Assembly (NCBI GenBank): GCA_020073145.1
Contig: JAIQFS010000042.1
Location: 1 to 46,664 of the forward strand
Reading direction: 5' to 3'
Source: Terriglobia bacterium
GTDB lineage: Bacteria; Acidobacteriota; Terriglobia; Bryobacterales; Bryobacteraceae
DNA: 46,664 nucleotides
Every line of letters begins with the position of its first letter. Position 1 is the stretch's first letter. Under the pieces are notes generated by a model, which saw only the letters and a list, made by a program, of their open reading frames with translations, was not told the DNA's origin and searched no databases. Shown here in pieces: positions 25,200 through 33,398 of this stretch. Both the position numbers and the translations under genes were made by a program.

Positions 25200-26183
25200 A
25201 TGCGAACAAGCTTCTCCACGCGGACGCTCGGGATGGCCGGCCTGCTGCTGGCCGCCGCCGGCGCCTTCGCCCAGCCGGCACCGAATTTCGACCAGATGGA
25301 AGTCCACGTCCTGCCCGTGCAGGGGAACGTTTCCATGCTGGTGGGCGTGGGCGGCAACATCGCGGTCCAGGTGGGCAAAGACGGCGTCCTGCTGGTGGAT
25401 ACGGGGTACGCGCAGACGGCCGACAAGGTGTATGCCGCCATTCGCAAAATCACCGACAAGCCCATTCGCTACATTATCGATACGCACGTGCACCCCGATC
25501 ACACCGGCGGCAATGAGAAACTGGCCAAGCTGGGCAGCACCATCACCGGGGGCAACGTCGTGGGCGATATCGGGCAAAGCGCGGGACAGGGCGCGGCTGT
25601 CATCGCCCACGAAAACGTGCTTGCGCGGATGAGCGCCGCCAGTCCCGGCCAGCCCGCCATCCCCTTCGATGCGCTACCCACCGACACCTTCGCCGGCGCC
25701 ATCAAGAACCTGTACTTCAACGAAGAGGCAGTGCGCATCCTGCACGTGGCCGCGGCGCATACCGACGGCGACAGCATGGTGTACTTCCGCCGGTCCGACG
25801 TGCTGGCCACGGGCGACCTCTTCACGCCCGGCAACTATCCCATCATCGATCTGGCGCGAGGCGGCAACGTGCAAGGCATCATTGCCGCGTTGAACCAGAT
25901 CATCGGGCTGAGCGTGCCGGCGGAAAAGCAGGAAGGCGGCACCTATATCATTCCGGGCCATGGCCGCCTCTGCGACCAGGCCGATGTGGTGGAGTACCGC
26001 GACATGCTGACGATCATCCGCGACCGCGTGCAGGCCTCCCTCCAAAAAGGAATGACGCTGGAGCAGGTGAAGGCGTCCAAGCCCACCTTCGACTACGACC
26101 CGCTCTACGGCGCCAGCACCGGCTTCTGGACCACCGACCAGTTCGTGGAAGCGGTCTATAAGAGCCTCAGCCTGAAGAAATAG
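25200..26183 (+). CDS. Secreted MBL-fold metallohydrolase with intact zinc motif
   Basis: The 327-residue protein has a signal peptide (MRTSFSTRTLGMAGLLLAAA, cleaved near AFAQP) and the metallo-beta-lactamase motif DTHVHPDH with H96, H98, D100 and H101. Further ligands are the His in AAHTDGDS, the Asp in LATGDLF and the His in PGHGRLC. It should be a periplasmic zinc hydrolase; the family covers lactamases, lactonases and glyoxalase II, so the substrate is open. It starts 2 nt after copy A of the WxGDxL family. The protein at 39555 is a paralogue with the same ending (VYKSL..KK). Confidence 0.9.
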   Translation: MRTSFSTRTLGMAGLLLAAAGAFAQPAPNFDQMEVHVLPVQGNVSMLVGVGGNIAVQVGKDGVLLVDTGYAQTADKVYAAIRKITDKPIRYIIDTHVHPDHTGGNEKLAKLGSTITGGNVVGDIGQSAGQGAAVIAHENVLARMSAASPGQPAIPFDALPTDTFAGAIKNLYFNEEAVRILHVAAAHTDGDSMVYFRRSDVLATGDLFTPGNYPIIDLARGGNVQGIIAALNQIIGLSVPAEKQEGGTYIIPGHGRLCDQADVVEYRDMLTIIRDRVQASLQKGMTLEQVKASKPTFDYDPLYGASTGFWTTDQFVEAVYKSLSLKK

Positions 26184-26243
26184 GTTGTGCCAGTACCGGT
26201 GCAATGCCGACCCACCCGTGGGGCAAATCGGAGATTTTACGGA

Positions 26244-26256
26244 GTAAGAAACTTAC
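26244..26256. repeat. Short perfect inverted repeat in the leader of the TIGR03437 gene
   Basis: GTAAG-AAA-CTTAC forms a small perfect stem about 80 nt before the ATG at 26338, within two TTACGG copies (26237-26242 and 26253-26258). It may be an operator or a transcript hairpin. Confidence 0.3.
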
Positions 26257-26337
26257 GGCGAGCTGGTAGAAGAGCTGTAAGTAGCCCATCTTCAATACGA
26301 CTCGCCTGGCACTCGGATTGCTAGTTCCAGGTCTCCA

Positions 26338-28542
26338 ATGACTCAGAATTGGCGGCGCGTTGTGCGCCCGTGGGCCTTTTGCGTCATGTCGATGCAGGCG
26401 CTGACCCCGGCATTCGGGCAAAGCGGGTCGCTGGCGTTGTCCTCCAGTACCGCGGCTTCCGGCGGCAGCGCGATCCTGTCGCTGACCTTGACCGCTCCGG
26501 CGGGAAGTGAGCCGGCGGCCCTTCAATGGACCCTGACGTACGACCCGAGCGCGGCCACGGTCGCTGCCGCGGCCGGCTCGTCGGCTGCGTCGGCTGCCAA
26601 GGCACTGACCTGCGGCGGGAAAGCCGGTTCGATGATCTGTGTGCTCGCCGGGTTGAACGCGACTCCGATGGCCAATGGCACAGTGGCTCTGGTGACCGTG
26701 ACGCTGGCGCCGACCGCTTCCGGCAGTGTCCCGGTGGGGGTCGCTGGGACGGTCGGGGCGTCGCCCGCCGGAACGGCGCAGGCGCTCACCGGATCGGGCG
26801 GCACGGTCTCCGTCAATCTTCCACCGACGCAGACTCCCGTGATCAGCGGAATTCCGGCCGGCGTGCTGGATGCGGGAAGTTACACCGCGAACCTTGCGCA
26901 AGGCGGCATCTTCGTAGTGAAGGGGACCAATTTATCTCCGGCGGGCATCGTCCAAGCCCCCACTTACCCGCTGCCAACGAGCCTGAACGGCGTGTCGATT
27001 GGATTCCGCCCGTCGAGCGGCGGGGCCGCCATTTCGGCTTACTTACTCTATACCTACAACGCGAATGGGACGAATCAACTGGCGGCGGTTCTGCCGTCCG
27101 CGGTTCCGGCGGGCACCTACAACGTCACCGTCACCAACAATGGCGCCACGAGCGCCGCAGTTCCCGTGTCCGTGGTCGCGCGAAAATTCGAACTGTTCAC
27201 CGCGGACACCACCGGGAGCGGGGAAGCGGCGGCGCAGAACGTGGACGCCTCCGGGACCTATTTCTACAACCGCTTCACCACGGGACAACTGCCGGTGGCG
27301 GCGCCCAACATGTACGCGCCCGCCCATCCGGGAGACACCGTGATTGTGTACGGGACCGGGATGGGGCCGATTTCGGGGACCGACAACGGAGCGCCCGGGG
27401 TGATCGACCTGCGCAGCCAGGTGGCCGTGCAGGTGCTGGTGGGCGGCCAAGCGATCGCGCCGCTGTATGCCGGCCGGTCGCCCAACTACGCCGGCCTCGA
27501 CCAGATCAATCTCCAACTCCCGGCGAGTGTGCCGACCGGCTGCACCGTGAGTTTCCAAGTGAGCGTGGGCGGCCAGATCAGCAGCCCGACCACCATCGCG
27601 ATCGCCCCGGCGGGCAGCACCGCCTGCGTCAGCCCGATCTTCAGCCAGACGATTCTCCACCAGTTAGACCAGGGGCGGAGCGTGGTGGTGGGGGATTTTC
27701 TGTTGTCGCAGTTAGCCAGCCAGATTACGCCCTCGATCAGCGGCATCAACGAATCGGTGCTGGGCTCGTTCGCGAGTTACTCCGGTTTTCAATTGGGCAG
27801 CGCCGCGCGGTATACGAATGCGCCCGGCGTCTGCCAGGTCTTTCGCGTGGAGGGCAATGCCAATCAACTGGTGTTTGGGGCCCTGGGAACGGGCCTCGAT
27901 GCGGGAACCGTGACACTGAACGGTCCGAACGTGAGCAACCGCCTGTTTGCCCAGGACCCCGCGAGCCGGACGTACTCGCTGCCGCTCGGCCCCGCGCTGC
28001 CGCTGGTGTCGGGCTTGTACCTGCCGGCCGGGTTTCCGTTCTTCAACACCACGCCGGTGATTGCGTCCGGCACATACCAACTGACCGGGAGCGGAGGAAG
28101 CGAGATCGGCGCCTTCTCGGCCAGCGCGACCGTCGGAACGCCACCCACCCTGACGGCCACCCTGCCGCCGGCCATTCCTCGCGGGCAGGCCTTGACCCTT
28201 TCCTGGACCGGCGGAAACCCAACCGATCTGGTGGGCGTGACGGGCGCCTCGGGAACGGTGGTCGGCGGGACGGCCGGATCTCCGATTTACGACGCCGTCA
28301 CGTTCACCTGCACGACGACCGTCAGCGCGCAGTCGGTGACGGTGCCGGCCGCAGTGCTGCAGCAATTGCCGGTGACGCCCACGAGCCTCGGCAGCGGGAT
28401 CGGCTACCTGGAGGTGAGCTCCTGGCCGGCCCCTACCGCGGGCAACGGACTCTTCACCGCGCCGCTCACCGGCAGCGGCAGCCTGGACAGCGGCGTCTTT
28501 CTGGGCACGATCGGCGCGTTTACGACGACGACCTACCAGTAG
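26338..28542 (+). CDS. Large secreted protein: cohesin-like domain plus Solibacter TIGR03437 domain
   Basis: The 734-residue product has a signal peptide ending near PAFGQ. Residues about 30-160 resemble a cohesin-type beta sandwich (LALSSSTAASGGSAILSLTL, LQWTLTYDPSAATV, VTVTLAPTASGSVP). Residues about 165-285 form an IPT-like unit (GIFVVKGTNLSPAG, VPAGTYNVTVTNNG). About 290-425 match the TIGR03437 domain common in Solibacter: YAPAHPGDTVIVYGTGMGPI, LYAGRSPNYAGLDQINLQLP, VGGQISSPTTIAI. The remaining 300 residues are Ser/Thr/Gly-rich beta sequence. It is probably a cell-surface or matrix protein. No anchor motif is visible. The ATG lacks a strong Shine-Dalgarno. Confidence 0.85.
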   Translation: MTQNWRRVVRPWAFCVMSMQALTPAFGQSGSLALSSSTAASGGSAILSLTLTAPAGSEPAALQWTLTYDPSAATVAAAAGSSAASAAKALTCGGKAGSMICVLAGLNATPMANGTVALVTVTLAPTASGSVPVGVAGTVGASPAGTAQALTGSGGTVSVNLPPTQTPVISGIPAGVLDAGSYTANLAQGGIFVVKGTNLSPAGIVQAPTYPLPTSLNGVSIGFRPSSGGAAISAYLLYTYNANGTNQLAAVLPSAVPAGTYNVTVTNNGATSAAVPVSVVARKFELFTADTTGSGEAAAQNVDASGTYFYNRFTTGQLPVAAPNMYAPAHPGDTVIVYGTGMGPISGTDNGAPGVIDLRSQVAVQVLVGGQAIAPLYAGRSPNYAGLDQINLQLPASVPTGCTVSFQVSVGGQISSPTTIAIAPAGSTACVSPIFSQTILHQLDQGRSVVVGDFLLSQLASQITPSISGINESVLGSFASYSGFQLGSAARYTNAPGVCQVFRVEGNANQLVFGALGTGLDAGTVTLNGPNVSNRLFAQDPASRTYSLPLGPALPLVSGLYLPAGFPFFNTTPVIASGTYQLTGSGGSEIGAFSASATVGTPPTLTATLPPAIPRGQALTLSWTGGNPTDLVGVTGASGTVVGGTAGSPIYDAVTFTCTTTVSAQSVTVPAAVLQQLPVTPTSLGSGIGYLEVSSWPAPTAGNGLFTAPLTGSGSLDSGVFLGTIGAFTTTTYQ

Positions 28543-28543
28543 T

Positions 28544-29377
28544 TCACGGGATTTTGCCGCGGACCTCGTCCGCGATGGCGCGCGCGATTTCGCGCTGGAC
28601 GGCGAATTCATCCGAGAAGCCCCGTTCGTACTCACCGGCCCATTGTTTGAAGCCCTGATCGGGCTTCAGGAAAACGGCGGAGATGCGCCTGGTAGTAGCG
28701 CTGCGCTGGATCCCCACGGCCAGGACGGCCTCGGCGCCCAACTCCCGGGCCGCTCTTCCCAAGTTGGCATTCGGTCCGACCTGCCGGTATTCCACGACCC
28801 GCGGCCACGCGACCACGCGCAAGCTTGGGTTGCGCGCCAGTTCGGCGGAGAGCGCCTCGCTGAGTCCGTCGGCAAACGGCTGGTCTTCCGGCTGCTCGAC
28901 TTTCGGGATGACGACAATGGTCAGCGACGGCGCGCGGGTTGCGGAACGGAGCGCGATCAGCCCGGCGGCCCCTGCCAGCGCCGCGACCGCTGCGAGGCCC
29001 CACTTCCAATTCATCCGGCGAGCGGCTTCGAGATGCGGAGGGCGTGCCGCGACTAGTTCGAAGCTGGGAGCGTAGCTGCCCTTGTGCAGAATAATGCGGA
29101 CTGGGTCTCCGCTCCCGGGGCCTTCATAATACTCCTGCAGTTTGGCGCGTAACCGGCGCGCCTCCACCCGCACCACCGGATCGAGACGCGGATCGAACTC
29201 CGGACCCTTGCCGAAGACCTCGATTCCCAGGACATACTCTTTGAGCCGGGCCCCATTTCCGGCCAGGGTCTGTTCCACCGCAAAGCGCAGAAACGCCGAC
29301 AAGCGGCCCGCGTTGCGGAACCGATCGCTGGCCAGGAGCCGGTCGAGGGCAGCCCGCACGTCCTCGGTGGGAAGCAC
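28544..29377 (-). CDS. Membrane-bound winged-helix regulator with a FlgO/TolB-like C-terminal domain
   Basis: The 277-residue product has an N-terminal winged-helix-like region (RLSAFLRFAVEQTLAGNGAR, LKEYVLGIEVFGKGPEFDPR, DPVVRVEARRLRAKLQEYYE), one transmembrane helix at about 127-143 and an extracytoplasmic domain with VIPKVEQPEDQPFADGLSEA typical of the FlgO/TolB-like module found in adenylate-cyclase-related regulators. Such one-component sensors are common in Acidobacteria and proteobacteria; longer versions carry TPRs, which are missing here. Start: GTG 29377. Its stop lies 2 nt from the convergent stop of the TIGR03437 gene. Confidence 0.78.
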   Translation of the reverse strand: MLPTEDVRAALDRLLASDRFRNAGRLSAFLRFAVEQTLAGNGARLKEYVLGIEVFGKGPEFDPRLDPVVRVEARRLRAKLQEYYEGPGSGDPVRIILHKGSYAPSFELVAARPPHLEAARRMNWKWGLAAVAALAGAAGLIALRSATRAPSLTIVVIPKVEQPEDQPFADGLSEALSAELARNPSLRVVAWPRVVEYRQVGPNANLGRAARELGAEAVLAVGIQRSATTRRISAVFLKPDQGFKQWAGEYERGFSDEFAVQREIARAIADEVRGKIP

Positions 29378-29519
29378 GCCCCACTGTCGCAGACTCCCGG
29401 TGGCGAGTCAACGATTTGTTCGCGTTAGGAATGGGTGTTACGGTTGCCTACCGTGACATCTACCGCATTCCACTTTCATTTCCGCGCGGCGGCGCCCAAG
29501 GTGGGGCAGGAGGTTCCTT

Positions 29520-30038
29520 ATGAACATTTGGAAGTCTGTACTGTCGATTCTGGCGCTGGCCGCCGTGGCGAGCGCCGGTCCCACACTCGCCTGCCATGCC
29601 TGGGTCTCGACGCCCCGGTCGGCCTTCGCGGCCCTCGATCCCTTGCGCGCTGCCGCCATGGACACGGCCAACCATCAGTCGCTCTGGAAGGCGGCGCCCG
29701 CGAAGATCGCGGCTTTGCGGGCGGAGATTCGCCCCGACAATCCCTTGACGCTGCTTCGGGCCGGCTACTGGATTGCGATCATGAATGCGTTGGGCCTGGC
29801 GCCCGATACCGATGGCGCCGAGCTGATCCGCCGTGCCGCCGACCTACGGCCGAACGATCCCGACTACCAGTTCTTCGCGGCGCTGGCGTCGTTCGATCAC
29901 GATCCGGATCAGTATCGGAAATACTGGGTACGCGCCTCGGAGCTGGCGAAGCCGGGTTCGGCGGCCAGCCAGAACCTGAAGGCATTCGACCCGGAATTGC
30001 GGGCGCGGATGCAGAAGGCCGAGAGACCGACGCCCTAG
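29520..30038 (+). CDS. Secreted hypothetical protein, helical
   Basis: The 172-residue protein starts at an ATG 6 nt after a perfect AGGAGG. The signal peptide MNIWKSVLSILALAAVASAG ends near TLAC. The mature part is helical, with RADPDYQFFAALASFDHDPD-like TPR-style segments (RRAADLRPNDPDYQFFAALA). It may be a small TPR-like protein. Its TAG stop shares the palindrome CTAG (30035-30038) with the stop of the convergent DUF4159 gene. Confidence 0.7.
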   Translation: MNIWKSVLSILALAAVASAGPTLACHAWVSTPRSAFAALDPLRAAAMDTANHQSLWKAAPAKIAALRAEIRPDNPLTLLRAGYWIAIMNALGLAPDTDGAELIRRAADLRPNDPDYQFFAALASFDHDPDQYRKYWVRASELAKPGSAASQNLKAFDPELRARMQKAERPTP

Positions 30039-30874
30039 TGGGTCATGGCGTAGACCAGGTAGTTGACGCCGTAGTGGTATGCCAGCAGAGTCATGAGCGC
30101 GGGATAGTAGGGGACGTCGGCGAATTCCCAGGCATCGCCGACGTCCGTATTGAAGTTGATGGCCACCATCAGCCGATTTTTGCTGTCATATAAACCACGC
30201 CAGGCCGGGGAAGTCCCCGCGGGTTGCATCACCACCACGCCGCCGCCGGCGCCGCGGCGCAAGTGCCGGGAACCGGGGATGAAGGTGCGATCCTTTTCGC
30301 GGATGCTGTAGACCACCTGCATGACGGCGTCGGTCTCGGCGATGTCGGTGATGGGCTTGCCGGGGAAGACGCGGTCCATGGTCTGGCGAAAGTATTCCCA
30401 CTCATCGGGGCCCCAAAAATCGTCGGTGACCAGGAAGCCGCCGCGCAGCAGGTATTCGCGCAGGTGGGCGATTTCCTCATCGCTCAAATCCCAGTAGGCG
30501 GTCTGGGTGGCGTAGATCCAGGGGTAATCGAATAAGTTGGGATCGAGCAGGCTGACGTGCCGGGGATCGCCGGTATCGACGCGCGTCAGCCGTTCAATGC
30601 CGGCGGAAAAATGATCTTCGGCGTCGGGCCAGTCCTGCATCCACCAGCCTCGGCCGCGGCCGTTGCGCGAACGGAATCCGAAGCCGGCCTGATAGCCGGG
30701 CAGATCGTTGTACTGCATGCGGAGAAAATGAAACTCAGCGGGGCGCGGAGGGGTTTCGACGGCGCTCTCCTCTTCTCCGAAGCCGCGGAAGCGGCCGCGC
30801 TGGGCCATGCCGGCGAGCGCGATCAACAACACCCCACCCACGGCCACACCGGCACGCCGAAAGTCGCATTTCAT
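30035..30874 (-). CDS. DUF4159 domain protein
   Basis: The 279-residue product has a signal peptide or anchor (GVAVGGVLLIALAGMAQRGR) and a DUF4159 domain: FHFLRMQYNDLP, LFDYPWIYATQTAYWDLSDE, LREYLLRGGFLVTDDFWGPD, IPGSRHLRRGAGG and MVAINFNTDVGDAWE. The central part resembles a glutamine-amidotransferase-like (GATase1) fold, as seen in related ThuA-like proteins; this is inference. DUF4159 genes in other bacteria lie near AAA-ATPase/DUF58 (MoxR) clusters, none of which is here. The function is unknown. Confidence 0.82.
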   Translation of the reverse strand: MKCDFRRAGVAVGGVLLIALAGMAQRGRFRGFGEEESAVETPPRPAEFHFLRMQYNDLPGYQAGFGFRSRNGRGRGWWMQDWPDAEDHFSAGIERLTRVDTGDPRHVSLLDPNLFDYPWIYATQTAYWDLSDEEIAHLREYLLRGGFLVTDDFWGPDEWEYFRQTMDRVFPGKPITDIAETDAVMQVVYSIREKDRTFIPGSRHLRRGAGGGVVVMQPAGTSPAWRGLYDSKNRLMVAINFNTDVGDAWEFADVPYYPALMTLLAYHYGVNYLVYAMTH

Positions 30875-30922
30875 AAGCGGCAGTTTTTATTGTAGCGGGT
30901 GCTCCGGGAGCGAGGCGCTTTC

Positions 30923-30986
30923 GCAGGAGCCGGTCCCCGCCACAGCCGGTGGAGCCGCTCATTTCCACCGCGGGGACCGCTCCTGC
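30923..30986. repeat. Long inverted repeat (hairpin) upstream of the folD-like gene
   Basis: An 18-nt left arm GCAGGAGCCGGTCCCCGC (30923-30940) pairs with a 17-nt right arm GCGGGGACCGCTCCTGC (30970-30986); the only difference is one extra base in the left arm. Inside, GGTGGA and TCCACC form a second stem. The 64-nt palindrome would give a very stable RNA or DNA hairpin. It lies between divergent genes and may be a mobile REP-like element. Confidence 0.7.
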
Positions 30987-31171
30987 CAGCGGGACTGACC
31001 AACCGGCCCCAGTCGATCGTCCCGCTCTGGTTTCAGTATCGTCCCGAGCCTGCAAAAACCGTGTTCTGAAGCCTCGCCTCGGGATCCGTATCCGCCAGAG
31101 GGCAAAGGAGTTTGGAAAATTTAAAAGTCTGGTGAACGGGCTTCGGCGATAATCGATAAGTAAGGGTGAAC

Positions 31172-32161
31172 ATGAACGCACTGGACACGGAGAAACCGAC
31201 CCCGGCGACGGGTTCGTACGCGCCCGATATGAACTGGACGCGGGACGTCCCGGCGACCCAGCGGTTGGATTGCATCGCGGCGGCGGATGAGGTGTTCACG
31301 CAGGCCGAGCGGAAGCTGGCGCAGGTGGAGAAGACGGGACTCGACCGCGGAGAGATCCGAGTGGCGGCGTTTTTGCCGCGGCTGCCGGATACGGTGGTGG
31401 ATCGGGGCTGCCGCCGGTACGCCAGCTATATGGGCAAGAAATTCCGGCAGCACGGGCTGGATTTCCGGGTGGAGGAAGCGCAGAGCGCGGACGCGCTGGA
31501 GCTGCTGCTGATGGGCGCGCAGGTGCACGACCGAATCTACGGAACCTTCGTCTTCTTCCCCACTCCCTTCGGCAAGACGGAGGACTATTTTCTGCGGCGG
31601 GTGCGGCCCGAGCGGGACATCGAAGGGCTGACGGTGGAAAACACCGGGCGCATGCTGCTGAACATCAAGACCGTGGACGAGGAAGAGAAGTACGAAGGGG
31701 TGGCGCCGTGCACGGCGAAAGCCATCCTGACGCTGCTGCACCAGCACGAGGAGATCAAGAACCTGTTTCCGCGCGGGGCGCAGCAGAAGGGGCCGACGGC
31801 GGTGATCTTCAACAGCTCGCCGCGCATCGGGATTCCGCTGCAAAGCATGCTGATGCGGATTGGGGCAACGGCGCTGATGGTGCATCCGCAAACGCGGGCG
31901 GAAGACAAACAGACGTATCTGAAAACCGCGGACATCGTGGTGACGGCGTTTCCGGCGCAGAGCGAGAGCGACCTGGTGCGCGACGTGAAAAGAGGGGCGG
32001 TGGTGATCGACTGCTCGACGGAAGGGAACCTGCACCCGGAGGTAGCGGAGCGGGCGGCGTACCTGTCGACGCACGACAATCACCTGGGGCAGATCACGAC
32101 GGCGCTGGCGCTCTACAATACCGCGCTGTGCGCGCTGTGGCAGAGAGGGATGAAGGGGTAG
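31172..32161 (+). CDS. folD: Divergent FolD-like methylenetetrahydrofolate dehydrogenase/cyclohydrolase
   Basis: The 329-residue product aligns by eye with FolD. The catalytic Tyr and Lys are present (ASYMGKKFRQHG), RPERDIEGL stands where FolD has KDVDGF, PCTAKAILTLL matches PCTPKGIMELL, and the NAD(P) domain follows with AVIFNSSPRIGIPLQSMLMR, HPQTR and KTADIVVTAFPAQ. Two motifs differ: the second Asp of DVDG is Glu, and the PGGVGPMT loop is DNHLGQIT. An N-terminal extension of about 40 residues is also unusual. It probably interconverts one-carbon folates, but activity could be altered. A GTG two codons earlier is an alternative start. GATAAT at 31148-31153 may be its -10 box. Confidence 0.75.
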   Translation: MNALDTEKPTPATGSYAPDMNWTRDVPATQRLDCIAAADEVFTQAERKLAQVEKTGLDRGEIRVAAFLPRLPDTVVDRGCRRYASYMGKKFRQHGLDFRVEEAQSADALELLLMGAQVHDRIYGTFVFFPTPFGKTEDYFLRRVRPERDIEGLTVENTGRMLLNIKTVDEEEKYEGVAPCTAKAILTLLHQHEEIKNLFPRGAQQKGPTAVIFNSSPRIGIPLQSMLMRIGATALMVHPQTRAEDKQTYLKTADIVVTAFPAQSESDLVRDVKRGAVVIDCSTEGNLHPEVAERAAYLSTHDNHLGQITTALALYNTALCALWQRGMKG

Positions 32162-32176
32162 CGGCGCCCTCGTCCC

Positions 32177-32644
32177 TTACCCGCGTTTAACTTTCGCGGG
32201 CTGCTCCTTGGCCCGCTCCGATAGCCGGTGCTCCTTCGCCCGCGTCATAGTCTTAATGAACGCTGCGCGGCGGAAGCGCAGCGCGGACCAATCCTCGTCA
32301 ATCGCCACCATGCGGACGGGCTCAAAGCCTTCCCGGCCAAGCACGTTCCAGGCGTGGTCGCGGTTGATCTGTGACTTGTATTTCTTCGAGCTCCCTTTGG
32401 GATACGCAAACCAGACGATCGCATCCCCTTCCGCCTTCCGGGCAATCGCGGGCGCCAGGGCATCCACCTGTTCCTGCGTGGTGGCGAAAGCCAGGGAGAA
32501 CGTTACCTGTTTGGCCTTCTTCACATCGCGGATGACTTCGACGCCCTTCAAGGCGGCGAGTTCGCTTTCGAAACTGGCCGGTGAGCCGATGACGACAATC
32601 TGCTGCTGGTCTTTCAGATTCAGCTTGGCAAATACGGTGGGCAT
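32177..32644 (-). CDS. DUF3052-like cytoplasmic hypothetical protein
   Basis: The 155-residue protein has the pattern QQIVVIGSPASFESELAAL, AIVWFAYPKGSSKKYKSQIN, RDHAWNVLGREGFEPVRMVA and IDEDWSALRFRRAAF, shared by a group of small proteins related to DUF3052. No enzymatic residues are known. The C-terminus is basic. It begins 1 nt after the VOC gene stop, so the two are co-transcribed from the promoter at 33021-33049. Confidence 0.7.
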   Translation of the reverse strand: MPTVFAKLNLKDQQQIVVIGSPASFESELAALKGVEVIRDVKKAKQVTFSLAFATTQEQVDALAPAIARKAEGDAIVWFAYPKGSSKKYKSQINRDHAWNVLGREGFEPVRMVAIDEDWSALRFRRAAFIKTMTRAKEHRLSERAKEQPAKVKRG

Positions 32645-32645
32645 G

Positions 32646-33008
32646 TTATTTGGAGCTTAACACCAGACAATTGCCGTCCACATCCTTGAAGATGGACGTG
32701 GTGCCGTACGGCATCCGCTTCGGCTCCAGGACGAACTCGACGCCCTTGGCTTTCAACTCGCGGGCGGTGGCTTCCACGTCGTCGCTCCATAGCGTGACGT
32801 TCAACTGTCCGCCGGGCTGCAGCTTGTCTCCAAAACGAAAGAGCACGATTCTCGTATCGGCGCCCGGGATGCCGAGTTCGAGCCAGCGCTGCGTTCCGCT
32901 GAACGGCTGGTCGGTGAGCAGGCGGAAGCCCAAGACATCGGTGTAAAAGGCGAGCGCGCGGTCCTGATCGGCCACGGGAATACTGACAAACTTGACGCCT
33001 CGGATCAT
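32646..33008 (-). CDS. VOC-family (glyoxalase/dioxygenase-like) protein
   Basis: The 120-residue product (MIRGVKFVSIPVADQDRALA) has the VOC fold pattern: FYTDVLGFRLL, WLELGIPGADTRIVLF, LNVTLWSDDVEATARELKAK and GTTSIFKDVDGNCLVLSSK. The metal-site residues seen in glyoxalases are only partly present, so it may be a binding or resistance-type protein. The ATG at 33008 lies about six bases from the predicted transcription start, so the message has almost no leader. It is the first gene of a two-gene unit. Confidence 0.82.
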   Translation of the reverse strand: MIRGVKFVSIPVADQDRALAFYTDVLGFRLLTDQPFSGTQRWLELGIPGADTRIVLFRFGDKLQPGGQLNVTLWSDDVEATARELKAKGVEFVLEPKRMPYGTTSIFKDVDGNCLVLSSK

Positions 33009-33020
33009 CTCTTCGGCACG

Positions 33021-33049
33021 ATTGTATCCGGGGCGCGCGGTGTCTGCAA
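33021..33049 (-). promoter_or_regulatory. Sigma-70 promoter of the VOC-DUF3052 unit
   Basis: On the minus strand, TTGCAG (33049-33044) and TACAAT (33026-33021) are separated by exactly 17 nt. Transcription would start near 33014, just before the ATG at 33008. It is arranged back-to-back with the promoter of the divergent winged-helix gene. Confidence 0.6.
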
Positions 33050-33064
33050 GCCCCCATTGCCGAT

Positions 33065-33073
33065 TGCTACTAT
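33065..33073 (+). promoter_or_regulatory. Extended -10 promoter of the winged-helix gene, leaderless
   Basis: TGCTACTAT (33065-33073) is an extended -10 element whose hexamer ends 6 nt before the ATG at 33080. Transcription would begin at or next to the A of the start codon. No Shine-Dalgarno is present. Confidence 0.5.
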
Positions 33074-33079
33074 AGTGAT

Positions 33080-33394
33080 ATGTACCATGTCGCGATCGAC
33101 GACTACGTGCTCGACGTCTTGCTCCCGGACCTGGCTGGCCATGACCGGTCCCCGGCCGCGTTCCTGGTCTACTTGATCCTCTGGACGGGGCTGTTCCGTG
33201 CGGAGCGCCGCTCGATTGAGGTGAGCTTGCAGACTCTGTCGGCCCAGACGGGTCTCTCCAAGTCCGCGGTCCAGGGTGCAATTCGGCTCCTCCGGAACCG
33301 CTCGCTGATCCAGGTGACCAAGGCGTCTCCCACCGCCGTGCCTCAGTATGAGCTGATTCGCCACTGGCTGCGGCGGCGCGCGAAGAAGATGTAA
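33080..33394 (+). CDS. Small winged-helix DNA-binding protein
   Basis: The 104-residue product contains a helix-turn-helix with ERRSIEVSLQTLSAQTGLSK, SAVQGAIRLLRNRSLIQVTK and a wing ending PQYELIRHWLRR. This is the arrangement of replication-initiator-like or MarR-like winged helices. It is probably a transcription regulator; its divergent position suggests it may control the VOC-DUF3052 unit. The basic end RRRAKKM could add DNA contacts. Confidence 0.78.
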   Translation: MYHVAIDDYVLDVLLPDLAGHDRSPAAFLVYLILWTGLFRAERRSIEVSLQTLSAQTGLSKSAVQGAIRLLRNRSLIQVTKASPTAVPQYELIRHWLRRRAKKM

Positions 33395-33398
33395 GACC

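Noticed and set aside
26184-26337. Possible riboswitch before the TIGR03437 gene
   Set aside because: Only a 5-bp stem and two TTACGG copies are present; no known riboswitch core was recognised.
26526-28658. 710-codon open frame over the TIGR03437 gene
   Set aside because: Low-complexity Arg/Gly text; the true frame has a signal peptide and known domains.
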